Below, piece by piece: positions 1 to 10,576 of a DNA stretch of 26,897 nt. This DNA comes from JAWLHJ01 sp039587535. GTDB lineage: Bacteria > Gemmatimonadota > Gemmatimonadetes > Longimicrobiales > Gaopeijiaceae. Each line of letters starts with the position of its first letter. Positions within the stretch are counted from its first letter, which is position 1. A program made the translations under genes and the position numbers. The stretch covers positions 1 to 26,897 of the forward strand of contig JBDHIF010000045.1 of the NCBI GenBank assembly GCA_039587535.1. Direction: 5' to 3'. The notes below the pieces were generated by a model, which was not told the DNA's origin, ran no database searches, and saw nothing but the letters and a program-made list of their open reading frames with translations.

Positions 1-15
1 GGAGAGACCGCCTGA
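1..15 (+). CDS. 3' end of an upstream gene (partial)
   Basis: The first 15 bases read in frame as Gly-Glu-Thr-Ala-stop. The stop TGA shares its final A with the ATG of the RND transporter gene (TGATG overlap), which is the usual sign of a translationally coupled operon. In RND operons the gene before the pump is often a membrane-fusion protein or a second RND subunit, but four residues do not allow any assignment. The same bases contain GGAGAG, which can serve as ribosome binding site for the next gene. Confidence 0.4.
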   Translation, partial: GETA

Positions 16-3000
16 TGATCCGCCAGAGCCTGCGCCGTCCGGTGGCGGTAGCCATGGCCTACGGCTCCGTTGCGCTCCTCGGGATGGCCGCCTGGAGGAA
101 CGTACCCATCGAGGTCCTGCCGGATACCGAGCTTCCCCAGCTCACTGTAAGGGCCACATGGCGTGGTGCCTCGCCGGAGACTCTGGAGGCGTTCCTGACG
201 GCGCCGCTCGAGAGCGCCATCCAGCAGGTCCGCGGCGTGGAGCGCATCGTGTCGACGTCGTCCGAGGAGGAAGGAACCGGGGTGGCCGACATCCAGGTCG
301 AGTTCCAGCGGGACGTGGACATGGACTTCGCGCGACTCGAGCTCTCGGAGCGGTTGGCCGCCGTGGAGGAGCAACTTCCGCCGGGCGCGGATCCGGTTCA
401 GGTGCAGCAGTACGTGCCGGAGGAATTCGAAGAGCAGAGCCGGCCGTTCCTTCAGTACACCTTCACCGGGCCCTACACGCAGGAAGCCCTCAGGCAGCAC
501 CTGGACGACATCGTGGCGCCCGAGCTCGGCCAGGTGGACGGCGTGGCCCTGATCGACGTCTTCGGGGGGCGGGAGCGGCGGCTGGAGGTGGATCTGAACG
601 CGGAGGCCGTGGGCGCTCTCGGGCTGGACGCCGCCGACATCCGGGAGGCCATCGTCGGCCTCGATCTGGTCCGGGAGGCCGGGGTGGTGCGGGAGGGAGG
701 GCTCGACAGGACCCTGACCATCGTGAATCGGCCGGGCAGCGCGGAAGACGTGAGGAATGCCGTGCTCACCCTGGCCGGCGGGACCCCGGTGCGCGTCCGG
801 GACGTCGCCACCGTCCACGACACCTTCGAGGAAGCTCGAACCTTCAGCCGCATCCAGGGACGCCCGGCGGTCGGCTTCCGGGTCTACAAGTCGGCCGCGG
901 TGAACACCGTACGCGTGGCCGACGCGGTGAAGGCCCGCATGGCGGAGCTGGAGCGTGTGGCCCCCTTCAGCGCGGCATACACGCTGGAGGCCGACGAGAG
1001 CGAGGAGATCCGCTCGCAGTTCGCCGACCTCCGGACACGAGCGCTGGTGAGCGCGGTGGTGATCTTCCTGGTGCTGCTCGCCTTCCTGCGGTCGGTCCCC
1101 TCCGCAGGGCTGGTGTTCGCCACCATCGCCTTCAGCGTGCTCATCGCGCTCAACCTGATCTACTTCAGCGGCCTGACCCTCAACCTCCTCACGCTCATGG
1201 GATTGGCCATGGGCTTCGGGCTCATCGTCGACAACGCCATCGTGGTGCTGGAGAACGTCTACCGGCGGAGGGAGCAGCGGGGTGAGGATCCGGAGGTGGC
1301 GGCGGAGCGTGGCGCAGGGGATGTCGTGCTGCCCATCCTGGCCTCCACGGCCACCACCCTCATCGTGTTCGTGCCGTTCGTGTACCTCCAGGGCGAGGTG
1401 CGTGTGTTCTACGTACCGCTCGCCATCGTGGTGGGACTGACGCTCCTCGCCTCGCTTCTGGTGGCGTTTACGTTCATTCCGTCCCTGGCGGCCCGTATCC
1501 TGGCCGGCAGGAAGACCGCGCCGGCCCACGCCCCGGGCACCTCCGTCGAGCCTCCCCTGTACGCCCGCTTCTACGCGGACCTGGTGGGATTCACGGTGCG
1601 ACACCCCTGGCCGGCCATCGTGGTGACTCTGGCGGCGTTCTGGGGCTCGTACCAGCTCTTCGACCGATACGTGAGCCGCTGGGCCATGTGGGGCGGGGGA
1701 TTCGCCGGGGAGACGTACATCAGCGTGTTCATCAACCTGCCCCGGGGCTCGAGCCTGGAGCGTTCGGACGAGCTCGTCCGGTACTTCGAGGACAGGGTGG
1801 CGCGCATGCCCGAGGTGGAGCGGTTCACCGCGCGGGTGACGCCCGCTCTGGGGTACATGGAGATCACGTTCCCGGATTCGCTGGAGAACACGGCGGTTCC
1901 GGTGGTCATCAAGGAAGAAATGGTGGCCTTCAGCCACACCTTCACCGGTGCCGAAGTCCGCGTGTACGGCTACGGACCGTCGTTCTACGGCGGTGGTGGC
2001 AGCCCGCCCAACTACGGGATCCAGGTGTTGGGGTACAACTTCGAGCGCGTTCGGGACATCGCCGAGGACATCGGGGCCAGGCTCTCACGATTGAGTCGCG
2101 TGGTGGATGTCGACACCAACTCCTCGGCGAGCCGGTTCCAGCGTGACCGGGCGTCGGAGTTCGTCCTCGACGTGGACCGGGAGCGTTTGGCACGCCACGA
2201 CATCACGGTGGAGGATGTGGTCGAGGGCATCGGCGCGGCTGCGGCCGGAAACGCGCGGCTCAGCTACCTGAAGCTGGGCGGGGAGGAGGTCCAGGTTCAG
2301 GTGAAGCTGGACCGGAACGAGGACATGGACGTGCTGGCGTTGAGCGAGGTGCTCATTCCCACGCCGGCGGGCCGGCGGATCCGCCTCGGAGACGTGGTTC
2401 GCGTGACGCGGAGGGAGGTCCTGGCACAGATCCGGAGAGAGAACCAGCAGTACGAGCGGACGGTCGCCTACGAGTTCCGGGGACCGGTACGCCTGGGAGA
2501 CGTGGTGCACGAAGCCGTCATCGCGGGCACCGCGGTGCCCGCCGGGTACACGGTCCAAGAGGGAGAGACCAACTGGTTCGTCAGTGAGGAGGACCGGGAG
2601 CAGATCTGGATGGTGCTCGCCGTCGCCCTGGTGCTGGTGTACATGGTCACCGCGGCTCTCTTCGAGTCTCTGCTCCGGCCGTTCTGCGTCATCCTCACCG
2701 TGCCCATGGCCCTCATCGGCGTCTATCTGATCTTCTTCTACACCGGGGTCGCGTTCACCCGGGAGGCCTACATCGGTGGCATCATGATGCTGGGGATCGT
2801 GGTCAACAACGCCATCCTACTCGTGGACCACGTGAACCGAGTACGGTGGGAAAACCCGGAGTTCCCCCTGGAGATAGCCATCGTTCGCGGGACGGTGGAG
2901 CGAGTTCGCCCCATCCTGATGACGACGATCACGACTGTGCTGGGCCTTTTGCCCTTGGTGATCTTCGGAGACGCGGCCGGATCGAACATCTGGGACGCTC

Positions 3001-3158
3001 TCGCGCTCGTTCTCATCGGGGGGCTGCTGTCCTCCACCATCTTTGTCCTCACCATCACGCCAGCAGTGTATGGCCTGCTGGAAGGCCTGTCCGGATCCCG
3101 TGGGCCGGAGCGCGAGCGGGCTTCGCATCGCGCGGCCGAGGTTACGGTCGCGAGCTGA
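15..3158 (+). CDS. RND-family efflux transporter (AcrB/HAE-like inner-membrane pump)
   Basis: A 1047-residue protein, the usual size for an RND permease that exports drugs, lipids or other small amphiphiles with proton antiport, normally with a periplasmic adaptor and an outer-membrane channel. It shows TM1 at about residues 12-30, a first periplasmic porter domain, a TM2-TM6 block at about 335-495, a second periplasmic loop at about 560-865 and a TM8-TM12 block to about 1025. The TM4 relay motif is GLIVDNAIVVLEN with Asp406. The position equal to AcrB Asp408 is Asn407, and the AcrB Lys940 position in TM10 is Asn931 (GIVVNNAILLVD). Such DN/NN variants are common in non-proteobacterial RND pumps, so I read it as functional. 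The start is set by a GGAGAG site at 1-6 and the overlap with the preceding stop. Substrate cannot be told. HME metal pumps are less likely, as their TM4 signature differs. Confidence 0.93.
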   Translation: MIRQSLRRPVAVAMAYGSVALLGMAAWRNVPIEVLPDTELPQLTVRATWRGASPETLEAFLTAPLESAIQQVRGVERIVSTSSEEEGTGVADIQVEFQRDVDMDFARLELSERLAAVEEQLPPGADPVQVQQYVPEEFEEQSRPFLQYTFTGPYTQEALRQHLDDIVAPELGQVDGVALIDVFGGRERRLEVDLNAEAVGALGLDAADIREAIVGLDLVREAGVVREGGLDRTLTIVNRPGSAEDVRNAVLTLAGGTPVRVRDVATVHDTFEEARTFSRIQGRPAVGFRVYKSAAVNTVRVADAVKARMAELERVAPFSAAYTLEADESEEIRSQFADLRTRALVSAVVIFLVLLAFLRSVPSAGLVFATIAFSVLIALNLIYFSGLTLNLLTLMGLAMGFGLIVDNAIVVLENVYRRREQRGEDPEVAAERGAGDVVLPILASTATTLIVFVPFVYLQGEVRVFYVPLAIVVGLTLLASLLVAFTFIPSLAARILAGRKTAPAHAPGTSVEPPLYARFYADLVGFTVRHPWPAIVVTLAAFWGSYQLFDRYVSRWAMWGGGFAGETYISVFINLPRGSSLERSDELVRYFEDRVARMPEVERFTARVTPALGYMEITFPDSLENTAVPVVIKEEMVAFSHTFTGAEVRVYGYGPSFYGGGGSPPNYGIQVLGYNFERVRDIAEDIGARLSRLSRVVDVDTNSSASRFQRDRASEFVLDVDRERLARHDITVEDVVEGIGAAAAGNARLSYLKLGGEEVQVQVKLDRNEDMDVLALSEVLIPTPAGRRIRLGDVVRVTRREVLAQIRRENQQYERTVAYEFRGPVRLGDVVHEAVIAGTAVPAGYTVQEGETNWFVSEEDREQIWMVLAVALVLVYMVTAALFESLLRPFCVILTVPMALIGVYLIFFYTGVAFTREAYIGGIMMLGIVVNNAILLVDHVNRVRWENPEFPLEIAIVRGTVERVRPILMTTITTVLGLLPLVIFGDAAGSNIWDALALVLIGGLLSSTIFVLTITPAVYGLLEGLSGSRGPERERASHRAAEVTVAS

Positions 3159-3278
3159 GGTCCGCGAAAGTCTGGTAACCAACGGCGGCATCTCCTTGCT
3201 CCAGACCACGTCGTGGACCTCTGCCGACCGCGCTCGGTACCACACGTAATGAATCGGCCTATGAGAAGAGGGTTAGAG

Positions 3279-4040
3279 TTGGCACGCACGCGGCTTTCGC
3301 CCAGATCGTTGGCGCTGGCCCTCGTGGGGGTCGTGCTCGCCCCCGGTGCGCCCGTGCGGGCTCAGATGGGCGGCCCCGGCTTCAGGTTCCAACCACCCAC
3401 CCTCTCGATCGCAGTCCACGCCGGATACGCGAGGCCGTTCGCCCGGAGCGACCTCTTCGACCAGACCATGGCCGAGGTGTTCCTGAACCGCAGCGATCTA
3501 CAGGCACCCTTCGTGGGCGGGGAGCTGGCGATTCGGGCGTCGGACAGAGTCGATGTGGCCCTCGAGGCGGGTCACGCGTGGAGCCGAACCACCACCGAAT
3601 GGCAGGAGTTCGTCGAGGAGGACGGGAGCCCCATTCGGCACACAGTGGCATTCTCGCGGACTCCGGTGACCGTGAGTACCAAGGTCTACCTCAGAGAGCG
3701 AGGCCGTAGCATCGGACAGTTCGTGTGGATCCCCGGGCGGGTGGCTCCATTCGTCGGGGTCGGCGCCGGCGTGGTACACTTCCGGTTCGCCCGCGAAGGA
3801 GATCAGGTGGATTCCCGGACCCTGGCCATCTACACGGAGGATCTGGAGTACGGCGGGACCGCGTTCACGGCCCATGGCTCCTTCGGCGTGGACATCGGAG
3901 TGACCAAGGGTGTCTACGTCACACCTCAGGCCCGCTACATTTGGGCGCGGGGTGATCTTGATCGCTCGGTGTTCGAGGGATTTCAGCCATTGGATCTTTC
4001 CGGATTCCAACTCACATTGGGACTCGGAGCACGGTTCTGA
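3279..4040 (+). CDS. Putative outer-membrane beta-barrel protein, secreted
   Basis: I prefer the TTG at 3279, which gives 253 residues, because a GAGGG ribosome binding site (3268-3272) lies 6 nt upstream. In-frame ATGs at 3249 and 3261 have no such site. The product opens with a Sec signal peptide: basic start, hydrophobic stretch at about 11-22, likely cleavage after VRA (residue 28). The mature part alternates polar and hydrophobic residues in strand-like segments with many Gly/Tyr/Phe and ends in GLGARF. A C-terminal Phe after amphipathic strands is typical of outer-membrane barrels inserted by BamA. An eight-stranded OmpW/OmpX-like porin would fit the size, but I do not recognise a specific family. 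It lies 120 bp after the RND gene in the same direction, so a link to export is possible but unproven. Confidence 0.75.
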   Translation: MARTRLSPRSLALALVGVVLAPGAPVRAQMGGPGFRFQPPTLSIAVHAGYARPFARSDLFDQTMAEVFLNRSDLQAPFVGGELAIRASDRVDVALEAGHAWSRTTTEWQEFVEEDGSPIRHTVAFSRTPVTVSTKVYLRERGRSIGQFVWIPGRVAPFVGVGAGVVHFRFAREGDQVDSRTLAIYTEDLEYGGTAFTAHGSFGVDIGVTKGVYVTPQARYIWARGDLDRSVFEGFQPLDLSGFQLTLGLGARF

Positions 4041-4092
4041 AGCGCCCCGGCTCCGTACGGCCGAGCCAACTCGAGACAGACTGGAGAAGGTC

Positions 4093-5385
4093 ATGAACGA
4101 CAGGGAAAGCGTAAGCCATGGTTGGGCTCGGCGTCGTGGCGGCGTGTCCACGTCGGAATTGCTTGGCCTCGTGATGGGACTGGCTTTAGTCTTGCCTGGC
4201 CCTTCGTCGGCCTGGCAGGCGGTGCCGACCGCGGAGGGTGAGGCAGGGCTCGACGATCCGCGCTGGTCTGCCTTCGTGGGGTGCTGGGAGCCGCTCACCA
4301 TCGACGAGGCCACTCAAGAGGGTATCCTCTGTGTACGGCCCGCCGGCGAGGGCGTTGAGATGTTCACGATCTCGGATGGCGAGGTCCTCACCAGCGACTT
4401 CCTAATCGCGGACCGCGTGGCCCGCCCCATTCGTGCCGAAGGCTGCGCGGGCGATGAGTCGGTGTCCTTCTCCGATGACGGACGCCGGGTCTTCACGCGA
4501 ACCTCGTACACGTGTGGGGGAGTCGAACAGGCCGGCACGGGCGTCCTCGCCCATGTCACGGCGAATCAATGGGTAGATGCGCGCTCCATCGAGGTGGATG
4601 GGGAGCGTACGTCCTGGGTGCAGCGTTACCGCCTTGTAGGCATGGATCGGGCGGCTGACGAGGGCGTCGGCGATCCCGGATTCGGGATGGAGACTGCCGC
4701 CCGGGTCGCCCGCTATGTGGCCCACCGAGGTGTTGGCTTCACGGAGGTCGGGGAAGCTGCCACGTCCGTGGACGCCGGCGCGGTGGAGGCGTGGCTGGCC
4801 AACCGCTCGGAGGGATTTACGCCCACCGCCCAAGATCTGGAGGCGCTAGCCGACGCCGGAGTGCCGGAGTCCGTCATCGACGTGGTCGTGGCGAAGTCGT
4901 TTCCCAAATCGTTCCAGGTGAATCCCGAGGGTGCAGCCGTCGACCGCGCGCCGTCGGGAGACGATCAGTCGTATCGCGGCGCCCGCCGTCCCCTTGTCTT
5001 CGGCCCGAGCCTGCCCATGCGGCAACGTATGATGGGCTTTGGGTGGTACGGCAATCTGACCGTGCCCGCCTTCTTCTACGGCTCCGGTTACGGGTATCCC
5101 GGGTACTGGGGGTACCGGCCGGGGGTAGTGGTCATTGAGCGTCGCGGCGGCGAGCTCGGGGACCAGAACAACGTCGGTCGCGCTCGGGTGCCCAAGGGTC
5201 GAATCATTAGAGGGCAGGGGTACACCCGCCCGGGCAGCGACGGCGGTCGCTCGGCGGTGCCGCGGACCCAGCCGTCGCGAGAAGAGCGTCCCTCCGCCAC
5301 CGCGCCCCGCCGCTCGGGCGACGACGAGCCGACCGAGCCCAGACGTGCGCGGAGGAGAGGTCCCGGGGGTGGATCCGGGGGCTGA
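4093..5385 (+). CDS. Secreted hypothetical protein, Gly/Tyr-rich C-terminal half
   Basis: 430 residues from the ATG at 4093, chosen because GGAGAAGG ends close upstream (GGAG at 4083-4086, 6 nt spacing) and because the product then begins with a signal peptide (hydrophobic core about 23-39, SSA-WQA cleavage region). Residues about 56-190 contain FVGCWEP and four further Cys and read like a small beta-rich, lipocalin-like domain; this is only a guess. A segment near residue 250 (LADAGVPESVIDVVVAKSFP) resembles a short helical motif I associate with secreted proteins of Gemmatimonadota-type genomes. From about 310 the sequence is rich in Gly, Tyr and Phe (GYGYPGYWGYRPG), followed by a disordered basic tail of Arg, Pro, Ser and Gly. 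No catalytic motif is visible. It is 52 bp after the barrel-protein gene and may be co-transcribed. Confidence 0.7.
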   Translation: MNDRESVSHGWARRRGGVSTSELLGLVMGLALVLPGPSSAWQAVPTAEGEAGLDDPRWSAFVGCWEPLTIDEATQEGILCVRPAGEGVEMFTISDGEVLTSDFLIADRVARPIRAEGCAGDESVSFSDDGRRVFTRTSYTCGGVEQAGTGVLAHVTANQWVDARSIEVDGERTSWVQRYRLVGMDRAADEGVGDPGFGMETAARVARYVAHRGVGFTEVGEAATSVDAGAVEAWLANRSEGFTPTAQDLEALADAGVPESVIDVVVAKSFPKSFQVNPEGAAVDRAPSGDDQSYRGARRPLVFGPSLPMRQRMMGFGWYGNLTVPAFFYGSGYGYPGYWGYRPGVVVIERRGGELGDQNNVGRARVPKGRIIRGQGYTRPGSDGGRSAVPRTQPSREERPSATAPRRSGDDEPTEPRRARRRGPGGGSGG

Positions 5386-5427
5386 TTCGCTCCACCTGCT
5401 GCGCCCCATGTGCTACCTTCTTCGGCT

Positions 5428-7859
<2,432 letters not shown>

Positions 7860-7860
<1 letters not shown>

Positions 7861-9290
7861 TGCGACTCCGCTTCGCTCCATCACCCACGGGATACCTTCA
7901 TGTGGGCGGCGCGCGAACCGCCATCTTCAACTGGCTGTTGGCCCGGAAAGAAGGCGCAGTCTTGGCGCTCCGCATCGAGGATACGGATCGTGATCGCTCG
8001 AACGACGAGCACACACAGGCCATCCTGGACGGGCTGGGATGGCTCGGGGTCGACTTCGACGAGGGGCCTGTGTTCCAGAGCGAAGGGGTCGAGCGCCATA
8101 GCGCTGCGGCACTGCGGCTCCTCGAGGAGGGGAGGGCCTACCGGGACTTCTCCGATCCGGAAGCGGTCCGGGAGGAGGCGAGGGCCAGAAACATGCACCC
8201 GAGCCGGGTCGCCCGCGAGAAGGCCGACGCACTCGGCCTCGGAGAGGCTGAGCAGAGGGCGGAGGCCGGCGAACCGCACGCGATCCGGTTCCGCGTCCCG
8301 GACGGTGAGACGGTGATCGATGACCTGGTCCACGGTGAGGTGCGGTTCGGCAACGACGACATCGACGACCTCGTGATTCTGAGGAGCGACGGCACTCCGG
8401 TATACAACCTGGCCGTGGTCTCCGATGACGCGGAGATGCGGATCACCCACGTCATCCGCGGCGACGACCACCTGTCCAATACGCCGAAACAGGTCCTGCT
8501 CTATCGGGCGCTGGGGCTGCCCGAGCCCCGGTTCGGCCACGTGCCGCTCATCCTCGGACCCGACGGGAAGCGCCTGTCGAAGCGCCATGGTGCCACGGCT
8601 GTGGGCGACTATGCCAAAGAGGGTGTGCTTCCGGCAGCCATGTTCAACTTCCTGGCCCTGTTGGGATGGAGCCCCGGAGACGACCGGGAGTTCATGACCC
8701 GAGAGGAGCTCGTGGAAGCCTTCAGCCTCGATCGTGTTCTCAAGAAAAGCTCGGTCTTCGATGCCGAGAAGCTGTCCTGGCTCAATGGGAAGCATCTGGC
8801 GGCCAGGTCCGTGGACGAACTCGTCGGCGAGATCCGCGGGAGGCTGGCAGCGTCGGAAGGGATCGACCCGACGTTTCTCGCGGATACTCCTTCGATGGAG
8901 GCGATCGTGAGCCTCCTTGTGCCGCGATCCCGGACCCTGGAAGATCTCGCCCAGCAGGCCATCCCCTTCCTCAGGGAGCCGGTGGTCTACGATGAGGGTG
9001 CGGTCGCGAAGCATTGGGGCAAGAATCCCGAGACGACCCGAGACATTCTCTCCCGTCTCCGGGAGGCGCTGGGCGGCGTCGAGCCATGGGACACGGACAG
9101 CGTGGAGGGCCCCGTGCGAGGCGTGGCGTCGGTCCTCGAAGTCGGGGCCGGCAAGGTGATCCACCCTCTCCGGGTGGCCCTCGTGGGGCAGGCATCGAGC
9201 CCCGGGATCTTCGACGTGCTGGCCGCTCTGGGACGTCCCCGCGTGCTATCCCGGATCGACCGAGGCTTGCAGCATATTCCCTCTTCGTAA
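7860..9290 (+). CDS. gltX: Glutamate--tRNA ligase
   Basis: Class I synthetase that charges tRNA-Glu with glutamate. The 476-residue length is typical. The protein opens directly with the catalytic fold (RFAPSPTGYLHVGGARTA), HVGG being the HIGH motif, and carries the KMSKS counterpart GKRLSKRHG at about residues 234-242. The LRIEDTDRDRS segment after the first motif is the usual glutamate-pocket stretch. The ATG shares its A with the stop of glnS, so the two synthetases are translationally coupled. Because a dedicated GlnRS is present, this GltX is probably the discriminating type, although the tail of GlnRS recalls the amidotransferase route. The TAA stop lies 1 bp before a palindrome and the promoter of the next gene. 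Confidence 0.96.
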
Positions 9291-9304
9291 GAAAGTGCTT
9301 TCTT
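9289..9304. promoter_or_regulatory. Perfect palindrome, candidate operator of the LexA-family repressor
   Basis: AAGAAAG-TG-CTTTCTT is a perfect inverted repeat with 7-bp arms and a 2-bp centre. Its right arm overlaps the first two bases of the -35 box TTGACG at 9303-9308, and the repressor gene starts 82 bp downstream. A dimeric winged-helix repressor bound here would block RNA polymerase, so autoregulation is the simplest reading. The sequence does not resemble the classical LexA boxes of Proteobacteria (CTGT-N8-ACAG) or Firmicutes (GAAC-N4-GTTC). As a terminator it would be poor: the stem is A/T-rich and the loop only four bases. Confidence 0.55.
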
Positions 9305-9332
9305 GACGCCGTTTCCGGCCCCACATTAGGAT
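9303..9332 (+). promoter_or_regulatory. Sigma70-like promoter of the LexA-family gene operon
   Basis: -35 TTGACG (9303-9308) and -10 TAGGAT (9327-9332) are separated by 18 bp; they match the sigma70 consensus at 5 of 6 and 4 of 6 positions. Transcription would start near 9339 and leave a leader of about 47 nt before the TTG start codon at 9386. The preceding gene gltX ends at 9290, so this separates the repressor-tadA-hydrolase operon from the synthetase pair. Confidence 0.6.
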
Positions 9333-9385
9333 AGCCGCCTGACACAGGCGGGTCCCTCCCAACTCATCCCCCCCAAGGGTCCAAC

Positions 9386-10087
9386 TTGGCACGCTCCGAG
9401 CCCATTCCTCAACGTCTACGCCCGTCCGCGTTGCCGCAGACGGAGGCGCTCAACGAGATCGAGCGTAAGATTCTCGACTTCATGGTCCAGTACTTGAGGG
9501 CCAACACCTACCAGCCGTCGATCCGCGAGATCGGACGTCGGTTCGGGATCAAGAGCACCAAGACAGTTTCGGAGCACCTGCACGCGTTGGCCGAGAAGGG
9601 TTACCTCGAGCGCGACTCTGCTCGCTCTCGGGGTGTCAGGATTCTGGGCGTGGACCTGAGCACGAACACTGTGGCCGTTCCGTGTTTCTCGGAGGTGCCG
9701 ACTGACCCGGCGGAGGCAGCGCGGGCCGACGCCACGCAGACGATATCCATCGATCGGAGCCTGGGTGGGGACGAGGGCTCTTTCTTTGTCCGGGCCCGGG
9801 GCTCGTCTCTGGCGTTGTTGGGCGTGGAGGATGGGGACCTGATCCTCGTCTCACCAGTCACGGCGGAGGCCGCGCAGGACGGGGCTGTGGTGCTCGCGAG
9901 AACTGGAAGCGACTCGCTCTTCCATCGGGTCAGGAAGAACGGGCAGGGCGTGACGCTGGAGTCGCTGGGGCCGAAGGGGGAAGAGGTGGCTGTCGAGGAC
10001 GTACGGCGGGTGCGGCTCCTCGGGCGCGTCGCCGGATTCTACCGTCGGGTGGACGACGGCCCGCTTCCCGGACCGACCCGCCACTAA
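9386..10087 (+). CDS. LexA-family repressor with altered self-cleavage residues
   Basis: 233 residues from a TTG start with AAGGG (9375-9379) 6 nt upstream. Residues about 21-88 are a LexA-type winged helix (IERKILDFMVQYL ... PSIREIGRRFGI ... VSEHLHALAEKGYLERD ... SRGVRIL). Residues about 96-215 are an S24 peptidase-like dimerisation domain. A gap-free comparison with E. coli LexA over the catalytic stretch gives Ser141 for Ser119 (RGSSLALLGVEDGD), but His180 for Lys156 (LFHRVRKNG), and the bond that is Ala84-Gly85 in E. coli (VAAGEP) is Thr106-Asp107 here (EVPTDP). RecA-stimulated self-cleavage needs the Ser-Lys dyad and normally Ala-Gly, so this protein is probably a stable repressor. It heads an operon with tadA (12 bp gap) and a hydrolase, and has a palindrome at its own promoter. 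A true SOS LexA may be encoded elsewhere; for that reason I give no gene symbol. Confidence 0.88.
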   Translation: MARSEPIPQRLRPSALPQTEALNEIERKILDFMVQYLRANTYQPSIREIGRRFGIKSTKTVSEHLHALAEKGYLERDSARSRGVRILGVDLSTNTVAVPCFSEVPTDPAEAARADATQTISIDRSLGGDEGSFFVRARGSSLALLGVEDGDLILVSPVTAEAAQDGAVVLARTGSDSLFHRVRKNGQGVTLESLGPKGEEVAVEDVRRVRLLGRVAGFYRRVDDGPLPGPTRH

Positions 10088-10099
10088 AGGGTCGTCCTC

Positions 10100-10576
10100 G
10101 TGCCCCCTGCCTCGGGGTCCACGCCGGGCGCTGAGGACGCGCGCTGGATGCAGCGCGCTCTTCAGATCGCCCAAAGGGCGGGCGAAGCCTCGGAGGTGCC
10201 CGTGGGGGCCGTGTTGGTCCGAGACGGGCGAGTGTTGGGGGAGGGCGGAAACCGCACCATCCGGGACTCGGACCCCACCGCGCACGCGGAAGTCGTCGCG
10301 TTGCGGGCGGCCGCCCGCGCGCAGGGGGACTGGAGGCTTCTGGACAGCACGCTTTACGTTACCCTGGAGCCTTGCACCATGTGCGCCGGAGCCATCGTCC
10401 TGGCGAGAGTGCCGCGGGTGGTGTTCGCCGCCATGGACCCCAAGGCGGGCATGGCGGGCTCCCTGGACAACCTCTTGCAGGATTCCAGGCTGAACCACCG
10501 GTGCACCGTAGACGGCGGAGTGTTGGCAGAGGACGCCTCTCGGCTCTTGAAAGACTTCTTCCGCGCGCGTCGATGA
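10100..10576 (+). CDS. tadA: tRNA-specific adenosine deaminase TadA
   Basis: Converts the wobble adenosine-34 of tRNA-Arg(ACG) to inosine in the cytoplasm. The 158-residue length is standard. It has the zinc-site motifs of the cytidine-deaminase fold: His62-Ala-Glu64 (TAHAEVVALR), with Glu64 as proton shuttle, and Pro91-Cys92-Thr-Met-Cys95 (EPCTMCAGAI). VPVGAVLV at 33-40 and the RVVFAAMDPKAG stretch after the PCxxC motif are typical of TadA rather than other deaminases. The start is GTG at 10100, 8 nt after AAAGGG, and 12 bp after the stop of the LexA-family gene. Its last codons overlap the next start (ATGA). The operon links it to the repressor upstream. Confidence 0.94.
   Translation: MPPASGSTPGAEDARWMQRALQIAQRAGEASEVPVGAVLVRDGRVLGEGGNRTIRDSDPTAHAEVVALRAAARAQGDWRLLDSTLYVTLEPCTMCAGAIVLARVPRVVFAAMDPKAGMAGSLDNLLQDSRLNHRCTVDGGVLAEDASRLLKDFFRARR

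Noticed and set aside
1230..2810. Asn at the AcrB Asp408 and Lys940 positions as a sign of a dead pump
   Set aside because: Many non-proteobacterial RND exporters carry VDN in TM4 and VNN in TM10, so this is a family variant rather than damage.
9289..9304. Palindrome after gltX as a transcription terminator
   Set aside because: The stem is A/T-rich with at most six to seven pairs and a tiny loop, no T-tract follows, and it overlaps a good -35 box. An operator is the better reading.
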